This document shows, piece after piece, positions 7,450 through 15,021 of a stretch of DNA of 64,000 nt. The notes beneath the pieces were generated by a model, which saw only the letters and a program-made list of their open reading frames with translations, did no database searches and had not been told where the DNA came from. This DNA is from Sphingomonas sp. (GTDB taxonomy: Bacteria; Pseudomonadota; Alphaproteobacteria; Sphingomonadales; Sphingomonadaceae), in assembly GCA_017418975.1 (NCBI GenBank), contig JAFOMG010000017.1:806001-870000 (forward strand), in the 5' to 3' direction. The translations under genes and the position numbers were made by a program. Each line of letters opens with the position of its first letter. Position 1 is the stretch's first letter.

Positions 7450-9105
7450 CTACCCAACCAAGATCGGCTTGCCGCAACGCAGACCGTTCACGCGCACGTC
7501 CGCCTGCCCGACGCTGACCCCCAGCAGCCCGGTGAGATCGCCCAGCAGCGAATCCAGCGGCGCCGCCGCCCCCTGAAGCACCGTCCCCACCGCGGAAGTG
7601 ACGAGCGACAGATTGATCCCGAGCCCCAGCGTGTTCACCTGCAAATCCATGTCGCGCACCAGCGATGCCGCCACGCCGGCGGCGATGTCGTTGGTCGACA
7701 CGGTGTGCGTCTTGCCGGCGGCGATCTCCTGCGCCGTGAACGTCACCTGCTGCGCGCCCGCGCCGCCCAGATTGACGTTCGACTGGCCCGTCACCTCGGC
7801 CAGCAGCAGCACTTTCACCAGCGTCGTCCGGCGGGGCGTGATCGCGGCGTTGAAATTGCCCAGCGCCGAAGTGTCGACATCGCCGATCGCCACCTGTCCC
7901 GCCGAGGTGGTGACGTCGAGACCGACCGTCGCGGTCGCCGGCGTCGGGCACGAGATGCTCCGCAGCGACGCCTCGGCCTTGGCCAGCTCGACGAAGAGCG
8001 GCAGATGGATCGAAGCCGCGCCCAGCAGGCCCGAACCGCCCACCTTGGTATCGACATAGAGGCGAGTCTGGGCGGTGCGCACCTTGACGCTGCGGTCCTT
8101 GGCGACGGCGAGCCAAGGCGATTGCGCCGGCCGCTCGCCGATCGCCAGCGAAACCTTGGTGGAAAGAAGCCCCGGGACGCCCGCCGCCAGGTCGAGATCG
8201 ACCTGGCGCTTGCCCGTGGCGGTCTGAAGCATCTCGCGCACAAGCGCATAGCCATCGGCCTTGATCGGGCGCGCCGGATCGGTCTTGGTCTCGCCGGACA
8301 GCGGGCCGAGATCGATCAGCTTCGAGAGCTGCACCGTGACCGGGGGCACGCGCGCGGCGATGCCCCGCAACGCCGATTGCGCGCTCGCATTCCCCGTCGC
8401 GGCCGCCATGGCACTGAGCGCCTTGGGCAGGCTGACATCGGTCGCGAGCGTCTCGCCAAAGGTCAGGCCTTGAAGATTGGCCTGGGTACGCAACGCATCG
8501 ATGAAGGCAAGGAGATCGACATCGGCGCTCACCAGCCCCTGCGCATCCATCACGTTGAGGTTGAGATCCGTTCCAGCCAACCCCGAGAGCAGCTGGCCGG
8601 GCAGCCCGCCGCTCACCGACGCCAGGCGCGAGCCGATCGAGAAGGATGCGAGATCCACCCGCGCCGCCGTCGCCGTCACCGACACGCGCGCCGTCGGGCG
8701 CCCGGTGAGGAACTTGCCGAAGAACAGCGGCACGTCGCGGCCCATGGTGAGGCGAATGGCGTTGCCGTCGCCAGAGGCGATGAAGCGGGCAGCCGGCGCC
8801 ACCGTGCTGTCGGCGGAATACGTGCCGCGCTCGAGCTTCTCGATGCTCGCGTCATTCGCCTGGTTCGCCGCCATTGCCTGGCGCGCCGCGGCGTCCGCCG
8901 CCTGGCTGTTCGCCGCGCTCAGCGCCGCTGCGTCCGCCACGCCCTGCAGCCGCCGCTTCTCGAGATAGAGCGAGCCGGTATCGACCGCGAACGCCGCCGA
9001 TCCCGCCAGCATCACGAAGCCGCCGGCGAAGATCATGGTGACGTTGCCACCGCGATCACGCCTGAAACGGCGAAACCCGGACAGGATGGCCATGGCGCGC
9101 CTCAT
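7450..9105 (-). CDS. TadG-like pilus-assembly protein
   Basis: A 551-residue protein. The N-terminus has the TadG/TadE layout: basic RRFRRDRGGNVTMIFA followed by one hydrophobic helix (GGFVMLAGSAAFAVDTGSL) and YLEKRRLQGVADAAALSAAN, the classic Flp-pilus pseudopilin-like motif. The rest is a large, Ala/Leu/Val-rich secreted domain with two Cys residues (SISCPTP and LRCGKP) likely to form a disulfide. These proteins act in Tad secretion or are exported by it. It overlaps the TadE-like gene by 4 bases (ATGA), so the two are cotranslated. The rest of a tad locus is not in this window. Confidence 0.85.
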   Translation of the reverse strand: MRRAMAILSGFRRFRRDRGGNVTMIFAGGFVMLAGSAAFAVDTGSLYLEKRRLQGVADAAALSAANSQAADAAARQAMAANQANDASIEKLERGTYSADSTVAPAARFIASGDGNAIRLTMGRDVPLFFGKFLTGRPTARVSVTATAARVDLASFSIGSRLASVSGGLPGQLLSGLAGTDLNLNVMDAQGLVSADVDLLAFIDALRTQANLQGLTFGETLATDVSLPKALSAMAAATGNASAQSALRGIAARVPPVTVQLSKLIDLGPLSGETKTDPARPIKADGYALVREMLQTATGKRQVDLDLAAGVPGLLSTKVSLAIGERPAQSPWLAVAKDRSVKVRTAQTRLYVDTKVGGSGLLGAASIHLPLFVELAKAEASLRSISCPTPATATVGLDVTTSAGQVAIGDVDTSALGNFNAAITPRRTTLVKVLLLAEVTGQSNVNLGGAGAQQVTFTAQEIAAGKTHTVSTNDIAAGVAASLVRDMDLQVNTLGLGINLSLVTSAVGTVLQGAAAPLDSLLGDLTGLLGVSVGQADVRVNGLRCGKPILVG

Positions 9106-9569
9106 GGGGGAGTGAGCGTCACCGTCGAGCTGCGCTCGATCACCTTGCTGGGCAACGGCACCAGCTTGATCGAAAGCAGCGGATCGTTCGACGCGTCATA
9201 GGATAGGTGAACCGTCAGCGTACGCCCGTCATCGTCGATGAGCGTGTCGACACGATCGGGGTTGAGCGTGCCGGTCTTGCGCAGATTGGCGTCCAGGGCG
9301 GTGCGGGCCAGAGTGGCGCGCTCATTGGGGTCGAGCCCGCCGATCGCCGCGCGCGCCGCCTCGTTCGCCGCCTGCTGCACGCTGTTGGCGCAAAGGAACC
9401 AGCCGCCATAGGTGACGATCCCGCAGATCAGCATCAGCAGGATCGGCAGCGAGAACGCCATCTCGATAGCGGCGGCGCCGCGCCGTTCGCGCCAAAGCCG
9501 GAGGCCGGCACGGAGCGGCTTCTTGGCCAGGGAAGGCGAACGCATGCACATGCGCGATTCTTCGCACAT
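9102..9569 (-). CDS. TadE-like pseudopilin
   Basis: A 155-residue TadE-family protein. RRGAAAIEMAFSLPILLMLI is the hallmark: a Glu in the processing region followed by a hydrophobic helix, then SVQQAANEAARAAIGGLDPN. The C-terminal part is beta-rich (TLTVHLSYDASNDPL, IERSSTVTLTPP). The ATG at 9569 was chosen because GGAAG lies at correct spacing upstream; a TTG codon 12 bases further out is also in frame. It is coupled to the TadG-like gene. It is likely a minor pseudopilin anchored in the inner membrane. Confidence 0.85.
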   Translation of the reverse strand: MCEESRMCMRSPSLAKKPLRAGLRLWRERRGAAAIEMAFSLPILLMLICGIVTYGGWFLCANSVQQAANEAARAAIGGLDPNERATLARTALDANLRKTGTLNPDRVDTLIDDDGRTLTVHLSYDASNDPLLSIKLVPLPSKVIERSSTVTLTPP

Positions 9570-9710
9570 GAGAGCTTCCAAATCGCTCGCGTCGCCGCCG
9601 GCGGGATATCCGGATTTTCAGTAAACCTCGGCCACGAAGGCGCGAACCCGGAGCCGCCCGGATCGGGGCGATCCCCTTGATTTTTAACACCATTTTCGAC
9701 CTAGGCGGTC

Positions 9711-9738
9711 TTGATTTGTGTTAACTTTGTTGTATTCT
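9711..9738 (+). promoter_or_regulatory. Sigma-70-like promoter for the Phd-PAS gene
   Basis: TTGATT at 9711-9716 and TATTCT at 9733-9738 are separated by 16 bases, inside an unusually AT-rich stretch (about 9680-9800) compared with the surrounding GC-rich DNA. It is followed by a leader of about 95 bases to the ATG at 9842. Confidence 0.4.
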
Positions 9739-9841
9739 ACATGTCAAACTGAAATTGAGCAAATTACGCAATTCTCGAATCTACAGCGGTCGCAACGTAA
9801 AAAACTGCCGTCGTCCCCAAAACGTTCGAGAGCAATCAACT

Positions 9842-10741
9842 ATGCAACGCTCATCAGTGCAGACTGTTTCATCAGCTGAACTTACGCGCAATTTTGCATA
9901 TTGGCAGGATCGCGCCATGCATGGCCCCGTCACGATCACCTATCACGGGCGCCCCCGCTACGTGCTGCTCGCGGCCGAGAGCTGGGACGCCGAACAGGGG
10001 ACCGGCGAACGGGACAGCACCCATCGGGAGCTCGAATATCAGTTCCTCGTCGAGCATATGGACGGCGGGCTGCTGGTGATCGATCCCGAGCTGAAGGTCA
10101 CCGATGCGTCGAGCGCCGCCGCGCTGATCCTGGGGCGCACGCCCGCCGCGCTGATTGGCGCGCCGGCCACCGATGCCTTGCCGGCATCCACCCATGCCAC
10201 CCTGGTTTCCAGCCTGCGCCACGTGCTACGCAGCGGCGAGCAGGCCCAGTTCGACCTGGCGCTCGACGAGGAGAGCGGCACGCGGCTGCCCATCCGTGCC
10301 TTTCCCTGGGTGGAGGGCGTCGCGCTGCTGGTGCGGCTGAGCTATGAGGGCGACGAGGAAGCCAGGCTGGCCGAGCAGACCGCGCTCGAGAAGGCCCGCG
10401 CCGCGCATGGCAGGATCGAGGTGATCCGCCTGACGGTGCGTGGCACGGTGACGATGGTCGAGGCCGAATTCGCCCGGATGGTCGGGCTCGCACGGGAACG
10501 TATCCTGGGGCTTCGCTTCGTCGATCTGCTCGCGGTGCGCGACCGCACCACCGCCCGCGACGCGATCGAGCGGGTCCTGAGCGGCCGTTCCGAGGCGGAG
10601 GCATTCGATGCGCGATTGCTGTGCGGCGGCGCGGAGGAACTCGGCGCGCGCGTCTCGATCGCACCGCTCGCCAGCGGGTATGCCGTGGGCGGGGCGATCG
10701 TGATCGTCACGCTCGATCCGAGCGCGGAAACGGTTCAGTAA
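9842..10741 (+). CDS. Phd/YefM-like DNA-binding domain fused to PAS domains
   Basis: A 299-residue protein. Residues 9-55 (SSAELTRNFAYWQDRAMHGP, then ITYHGRPRYVLLAAESW) match the Phd/YefM antitoxin DNA-binding fold. This is followed by a PAS-like domain (about 75-180: VEHMDGGLLVIDPELKVTDA, then ALILGRTPAALIG) and a second degenerate PAS (about 195-299: RGTVTMVEAEFARMVGLARE, then RILGLRFVDLLAVRD). No toxin gene is adjacent, so it is probably not a toxin-antitoxin component. Inference: a sensor-type transcription factor that uses an antitoxin fold as its DNA-binding head. The ATG at 9842 begins the conserved part; an upstream in-frame start lies in AT-rich leader DNA. Its end overlaps the convergent gene by 7 bases. 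Confidence 0.75.
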   Translation: MQRSSVQTVSSAELTRNFAYWQDRAMHGPVTITYHGRPRYVLLAAESWDAEQGTGERDSTHRELEYQFLVEHMDGGLLVIDPELKVTDASSAAALILGRTPAALIGAPATDALPASTHATLVSSLRHVLRSGEQAQFDLALDEESGTRLPIRAFPWVEGVALLVRLSYEGDEEARLAEQTALEKARAAHGRIEVIRLTVRGTVTMVEAEFARMVGLARERILGLRFVDLLAVRDRTTARDAIERVLSGRSEAEAFDARLLCGGAEELGARVSIAPLASGYAVGGAIVIVTLDPSAETVQ

Positions 10742-11424
10742 CAGGACGGCCGCTGCAGCGCCGCGGTCCGCGAGATCGAGCGCTTGAACGTTCCAACCAC
10801 CTGGTTGGTAAGGCCGTCCGTGTGGTTCCCCACCGCGCTCAGGCGCCCGCAGGAAAGCGTCACCCCCGCCCAGGTGACGGCCCAGCCGATGCGCGGGCTG
10901 CCGATATTGCCGCCCTCGAGCGTGACATTGCCATGGATCTCCGCAGGCGCGCCGCCCGCGATCTGGACGCGGGCGGCATCATTGAGCCGCTCGGCCCAGC
11001 CCGCGTCCCCGCCCTCGCCCGGCCGCAGATCGATGCGCGCCGGCGAAGCGGAACTTCGCCTCGCCTGCCCGACGACCTGCTCCTCGGGCATCACGACGCC
11101 GTTCGGGCGCCCGCCCACCGCGGCCGAGACGATCTCGCTCACCTGCTTCACCCCGGTAATGTCGCCGCGCACCGCCACGCCGAGCAGCACCGTGATCACG
11201 CCGAGCACCAGCGATGCACGGACGCCATTGGGGATGGTGAGCCGCGAGAGCACGAGCACGGAGATGCAGAGCGACGCGATCAACGCGACATTGGCATAGC
11301 CCGACGGCGTGAAGGCGGCGGAGTTCACCCAGATCAGCCCACCGCAGATCTGACAGGCAGAGACCAGCGTGGCGAGCAGGCCCGCATTGCTGAAACTCGG
11401 CAAGGATCCCGTGGCTACACGCAT
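10735..11424 (-). CDS. Membrane protein of unknown function
   Basis: A 229-residue protein. Three hydrophobic segments occupy the N-terminal third (about residues 12-34, 42-60 and 66-86: AGLLATLVSACQICGGLIWV, VALIASLCISVLVLSRL, ASLVLGVITVLLGVAV). The soluble C-terminal two thirds has no recognisable motif but contains regular short beta-like stretches (VQIAGGAPAEIHGNVTLEGG). It is likely an inner-membrane protein with a soluble tail. It is convergent with the Phd-PAS gene and downstream of the TonB-receptor terminator, so it probably has its own promoter. Confidence 0.6.
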   Translation of the reverse strand: MRVATGSLPSFSNAGLLATLVSACQICGGLIWVNSAAFTPSGYANVALIASLCISVLVLSRLTIPNGVRASLVLGVITVLLGVAVRGDITGVKQVSEIVSAAVGGRPNGVVMPEEQVVGQARRSSASPARIDLRPGEGGDAGWAERLNDAARVQIAGGAPAEIHGNVTLEGGNIGSPRIGWAVTWAGVTLSCGRLSAVGNHTDGLTNQVVGTFKRSISRTAALQRPSCY

Positions 11425-11506
11425 GATCTTCCCAATATAGGAGATCAGGATAGTTGATGTTGGTTAAGCTTGGCTCAAATTGTGTGGAGCAAATCGACGG
11501 GAAAAG

Positions 11507-11538
11507 AAGGGAGGCGGTGCGGGCGCCGCCTCCCTTCC
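11507..11538 (-). terminator. Terminator after the TonB-receptor gene
   Basis: GAAGGGAGGCGG (11507-11518) pairs perfectly with CCGCCTCCCTTC (11527-11538) around an 8-base loop, 43 bases downstream of the receptor stop codon. On the minus strand it is followed by TTTTCC. Confidence 0.7.
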
Positions 11539-11580
11539 CCAACCTCCCCCGGCCATGGCAGGAGGTCAGTCTCGCAAACT

Positions 11581-14082
11581 TCAGAAATTCTTGCTGATCG
11601 TCAGGCCATAGGTTCTCGGATCGCCCGGCTGACCGACGATCAGGCCGGTGCTGCCCGACTGGACCGAAAGCAGCTCGAAATACTGCTTGTCGAAGACGTT
11701 GCGCACCCAGCCATAGATGTTGAGGTCCGAACGCCGCCAGCCGAGACGGACATTGGACAGCGAATAGGCGTCGATCCAGGTATAGGCGGAAGGCGACGGG
11801 TTGGACGAGAATCTCGAGCGCCAGTTGCCGTCATAGCCCAGATAGACATTGCCGTCGCCCAGCGGCTGGCGCACCTCGCCGCCCCAGCTGAGCGACCATT
11901 TCGAGATGCCCGGCAGTACCTGGCCCGAAATGTCGCAGAAAGCGGGGCTGCGGCCGCCGGGCGTCCCCGCCGGATCGGTCACGCCGCCGGGTGCGGTCGC
12001 GGTGCCGCCGGAAAGCTCGGGCGGGCACGGCGCGTTCTTGAAATCGGTATATTTGGCGTCGGTATAGGCGCCGTTGAAATAGAGGTTGAACCGCTGGCTT
12101 GGGCGCGCCGCCAGGTCCCATTCGAACCCGCGCACCCGCACCTTGCCGGCATTGGCGAGATAGCCGCGGATCACGTTGATCGCGTTGTTGTTCACCGTCG
12201 CCTGATAGTCCTTGATCTCGGTCCAGAACGCGGCGGTATTGAAGGTCACTCGGCGATCGAGGAACTGGGTCTTGAGCCCCAGTTCGAAGTGATCGACCTT
12301 TTCGGGCTTCACGGTCTGGGTGGAGAGATCGACTCCGGTGCTGGTCGAGTTGAGCGGCAGGCCGGAAAGGTTGATGCCGCCCGACTTGAAGCTGCGCGCA
12401 TAGGTCGCATAGGCATGGATGTCGCGCGAGAAGTCATAGGAGACGGTGATGTCGCCCGAGACGTTCCAGTCGCTGAAGCGCGGGCTGTAGCGCTGCGGCG
12501 CCAGCGTGTTCAGCTGGTCCGCGGTCGCCGTGCCGTTTGCCAGCAGCGCCGCGACATTGTCCGCCGTCGCGACATAATTGTAGCGGGCGTTGTGAATGCT
12601 GACGACCGCCTCATAGAAACCGGACTTCTTGTCATAGTTGAGACGCAGGCCCGGCTGGATATGGAGGCCGTCCACCGGCTGCCAGTTGAGCTTGCCGAAC
12701 AGCGCGAAGCTGGTGTTGTCGAAGTTGATCGTGTTGGTCGATGTCAGGCCGTTCAGCACCAGCGGATTGCAGGCCGCGGCCGTCGCCGTCGCGCACCCCG
12801 TGGCTCCGAGCGGAACATTGCCCGGATTGAGCAGCCAGCGGCTCGCCGCCGAGCCCTGGACCTGCGAGCCCTGGGTGTTGATGGTCTGATGGAAGAAGAA
12901 CGCGCCGAGCGTGTAGTTCAGCCGGCCATCGCCGTTCGAGCTCAGGCGGAATTCCTGGCTGAACTGCCGCTGCTGCGACGGATTCTGCGAGACGGTGGTG
13001 ATCGGCAGACCGGTGAAGTCGCGGTCGTTCTTCGGCTGCCAGTCCCAATAGCGCCAGGCGCTGACCGAGGTCAGCGTCGCCGGGCCGAGATTCCAGTTGG
13101 CGACCAGCGAAGCGCCGCCGATCTCCTGCTGCGATTTGATCGCCGCATCGAGATCGGTCTTGCGGTCGAACGGATCGGTGCTCGGCGGCGTATAGCCGAA
13201 CGCCGCCGCCAATGCCGCATATTGGCGGGAGAGCGGCCGCTGGGTGGCGCCGACCCGGGCATAATATTGCACGCAGCACAGCGGATTCTGGAGGTTCCAG
13301 TCGCCTGCCAGCGTGAAGTCGAGATCGTCGTTCACTTTCCAGAGGAGCTGGCCGCGGAAACTGCTGGTGCGCTGCTTGTGGAGATCCTCGCCGGTGCGGA
13401 CATTCTCGATCGTCCCCTCGCGGCTGGTGACCGCGCTGGAGATGCGGATCGCAAGCTTGTCGCTGAGCGGACCCGAGACCGAGGCCTTGGCCGAGATCAG
13501 GTCGTAATTGCCGAGGCTCAGCTCGACCTTGGTCTCCGGCGTGAAGCTGGGCGCCCGGGTAGTGATGTTGATCGCGCCGGCGGTGGTGTTCTTGCCATAG
13601 AGCGTGCCCTGCGGCCCGCGCAGCACTTCCACGCGCTCGACATCGACGAAATCGAACGTCGAGGCGCCGATGCGGCCGATATAGACCTGGTCGAGATAGA
13701 AGCCGACGCCCTGCTCGATGCCGTCATTGGTGAGGCCGAAGGGTGCGCCCAAGCCGCGGATGTTGATCGCCGAGTTGCGCGGGTTGCTCGAATAGAATTG
13801 CACTGCCGGCAGCGCAGTCTGGAGGCGGTTGAGATTGGTCGCACCGGTCTGCTCGATCGTCGAGCCGCCGATCACCGACATGGCGATCGGCACGTCCTGC
13901 GCCTTCTCCTCGCGGCGGCGCGCGGTGACGACGATCTCGCCGCTGCCGCTCTCCTGTGCCGGCCGGGCCTGCTGCTCGTCCCTGGCGCTCGCGGCGACCG
14001 GATCGTCGCGCAGCGCCCCGGCGGGTGCCGGCGCAGTACTGGCAAGAAGCAGTAGCGAAAGCGAAGCAAGGCTCATCATCAT
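11581..14082 (-). CDS. TonB-dependent outer-membrane receptor
   Basis: An 833-residue receptor. There is a signal peptide (SLASLSLLLLASTAPAPAGA) and a TonB box region EIVVTARRREEKAQDVPIAM. The plug domain has RVEVLRGPQGTLYGKNTTAG at about residues 145-165. A long beta-barrel follows, ending in the expected aromatic residue (GLTISKNF). The AQDVPIA motif and FGLTNDGIEQGVGFYLD are typical of the large sphingomonad receptor families that import complex carbon compounds or siderophores; the substrate cannot be read from sequence. It stands alone with no regulator or permease beside it. Three consecutive ATG codons open the frame; the outermost is used here. Confidence 0.93.
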   Translation of the reverse strand: MMMSLASLSLLLLASTAPAPAGALRDDPVAASARDEQQARPAQESGSGEIVVTARRREEKAQDVPIAMSVIGGSTIEQTGATNLNRLQTALPAVQFYSSNPRNSAINIRGLGAPFGLTNDGIEQGVGFYLDQVYIGRIGASTFDFVDVERVEVLRGPQGTLYGKNTTAGAINITTRAPSFTPETKVELSLGNYDLISAKASVSGPLSDKLAIRISSAVTSREGTIENVRTGEDLHKQRTSSFRGQLLWKVNDDLDFTLAGDWNLQNPLCCVQYYARVGATQRPLSRQYAALAAAFGYTPPSTDPFDRKTDLDAAIKSQQEIGGASLVANWNLGPATLTSVSAWRYWDWQPKNDRDFTGLPITTVSQNPSQQRQFSQEFRLSSNGDGRLNYTLGAFFFHQTINTQGSQVQGSAASRWLLNPGNVPLGATGCATATAAACNPLVLNGLTSTNTINFDNTSFALFGKLNWQPVDGLHIQPGLRLNYDKKSGFYEAVVSIHNARYNYVATADNVAALLANGTATADQLNTLAPQRYSPRFSDWNVSGDITVSYDFSRDIHAYATYARSFKSGGINLSGLPLNSTSTGVDLSTQTVKPEKVDHFELGLKTQFLDRRVTFNTAAFWTEIKDYQATVNNNAINVIRGYLANAGKVRVRGFEWDLAARPSQRFNLYFNGAYTDAKYTDFKNAPCPPELSGGTATAPGGVTDPAGTPGGRSPAFCDISGQVLPGISKWSLSWGGEVRQPLGDGNVYLGYDGNWRSRFSSNPSPSAYTWIDAYSLSNVRLGWRRSDLNIYGWVRNVFDKQYFELLSVQSGSTGLIVGQPGDPRTYGLTISKNF

Positions 14083-14200
14083 CCCCTTTGGCCGTGTCGC
14101 GCTTAATCTCCACTCATTTAATGGATATTAGCGAACAAGGAGATGTTTAGCGATGCCTAGCCTGGGTTGGCCGGCGTCCGCGGCCCTCGTCCCGGCGCAC

Positions 14201-14229
14201 CTTGAAAGCCGTCCGATCCAACACGATCT
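14201..14229 (+). promoter_or_regulatory. RpoH (sigma-32)-type promoter of the hsp20 gene
   Basis: CTTGAA at 14201-14206 and CGATCT at 14224-14229, 17 bases apart, fit the alphaproteobacterial heat-shock promoter (CTTGAA, then CNATNT). Predicted transcription starts near 14236, just before the first hairpin of the leader. Confidence 0.55.
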
Positions 14230-14235
14230 GAACGT

Positions 14236-14330
14236 CAGGCGGTGCCCAGCAGGGGCCGCCGGCCGGGCGTCGCGGCTCACCGGATGCCAGGCACATCGAT
14301 CAATTCGCTTCGCATGGAGGTCTTGATATG
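14236..14330 (+). promoter_or_regulatory. ROSE-like RNA thermometer in the hsp20 leader
   Basis: The leader folds into successive hairpins. GGCGG-GCCC pairs with GGG-CCGCC at 14238-14260. The last hairpin joins ATCAA (14299-14303) to TTGAT (14323-14327), directly against the start codon, with CTTC pairing to GGAG inside it. It therefore sequesters the GGAGG ribosome-binding site. TCGCT upstream of the anti-Shine-Dalgarno strand matches the ROSE consensus U(U/C)GCU. ROSE elements repress small heat-shock genes of Alphaproteobacteria at low temperature by masking the ribosome-binding site. The pairing was drawn by eye, without energy calculation. Confidence 0.5.
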
Positions 14331-14798
14331 CGTCAGTTCGATTTCACTCCCTTCCGCCGATCGACCATCGGGTTCGACCGGCTGTTCGACCTGCTCGAGG
14401 CCAGCGCCCGGGCGCAGGCTTCCGAAAATTATCCCCCGTTCAACCTCGAGCGCGTCGCCGAGGACCGCTACCGGATCACGATCGCCGTTGCCGGCTTCAA
14501 GGCCGATGAGGTCGACATCACCGCGCAACAGAACCTGTTGCTCGTGGCCGGCAAGCGTCGCGAGGAGAATGAGAACAACCAGGGTGCCTATCTGCACCTG
14601 GGCATCGCCACCCGCAGCTTCGAGCGCCGCTTCGAGCTGGCCGACTTCGTCCGGGTCGAGAGCGCCGACCTGGCCGACGGCCTGCTGGTGATCGAGCTGG
14701 TGCGCGAAGTGCCCGAGGCGATGAAGCCCAAGAAGATCGCGGTGAATGCCGGCGGCCAGCCGCGCCCGATCGCGCACCGCGAGGCCGACGCGGCCTGA
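14328..14798 (+). CDS. Small heat-shock protein Hsp20 (IbpA type)
   Basis: A 156-residue alpha-crystallin chaperone. The N-terminus RQFDFTPFRRSTIGFDRLFD is the IbpA/HspA opening. The crystallin domain spans about residues 35-125 (YPPFNLERVAEDRYRITIAV, LLLVAGKRREENENNQGAYL, GIATRSFERRFELADFVRV). The C-terminal I-x-I-like anchor is weak (KKIAVNAGG). It binds unfolding proteins in the cytoplasm. The RpoH-like promoter and ROSE-like leader imply two levels of heat control. GGAGG lies 8 bases before the ATG. Confidence 0.95.
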   Translation: MRQFDFTPFRRSTIGFDRLFDLLEASARAQASENYPPFNLERVAEDRYRITIAVAGFKADEVDITAQQNLLLVAGKRREENENNQGAYLHLGIATRSFERRFELADFVRVESADLADGLLVIELVREVPEAMKPKKIAVNAGGQPRPIAHREADAA

Positions 14799-14849
14799 CG
14801 GACCGGCCAGGGCTCGCGACGTCTTCCTCCCTTTGGACGTCGCAGCGGG

Positions 14850-14880
14850 GGGCGCTCGGACCCTGGTCCGGGCGCCCTTT
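14850..14880 (+). terminator. Terminator of hsp20
   Basis: GGGCGC-T-CGGACC (14850-14862) pairs with GGTCCG-G-GCGCCC (14865-14877), followed by TTT, 50 bases after the hsp20 stop codon. Confidence 0.7.
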
Positions 14881-14918
14881 GTCGTCGTACGACGGACTCC
14901 GGCCCAAACAACAAGAAA

Positions 14919-14946
14919 AGAGGGGAGAGCTTTCGCCCTCCCCTCT
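14919..14946 (-). terminator. Terminator after the chemoreceptor gene
   Basis: AGAGGGGAG (14919-14927) pairs with CTCCCCTCT (14938-14946). On the minus strand it is followed by TTTTCTTGTTG, so it most likely ends the chemoreceptor transcript. Confidence 0.6.
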
Positions 14947-15021
14947 CCAATGCTCGCACTAATTATATAGCGCTACGCCCCCGTTTTTTCAAATTTCAAA
15001 TCGATTTTCTTATATGAATTA

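Noticed and set aside
9842..10741. Toxin-antitoxin module
   Set aside because: The Phd/YefM-like domain is fused to PAS domains and no small toxin gene is adjacent on either side.
11470..14055. Long plus-strand open frame opposite the TonB receptor
   Set aside because: Low-complexity Arg/Glu/Ala translation with no motif; the receptor on the other strand has signal peptide, plug and barrel features.
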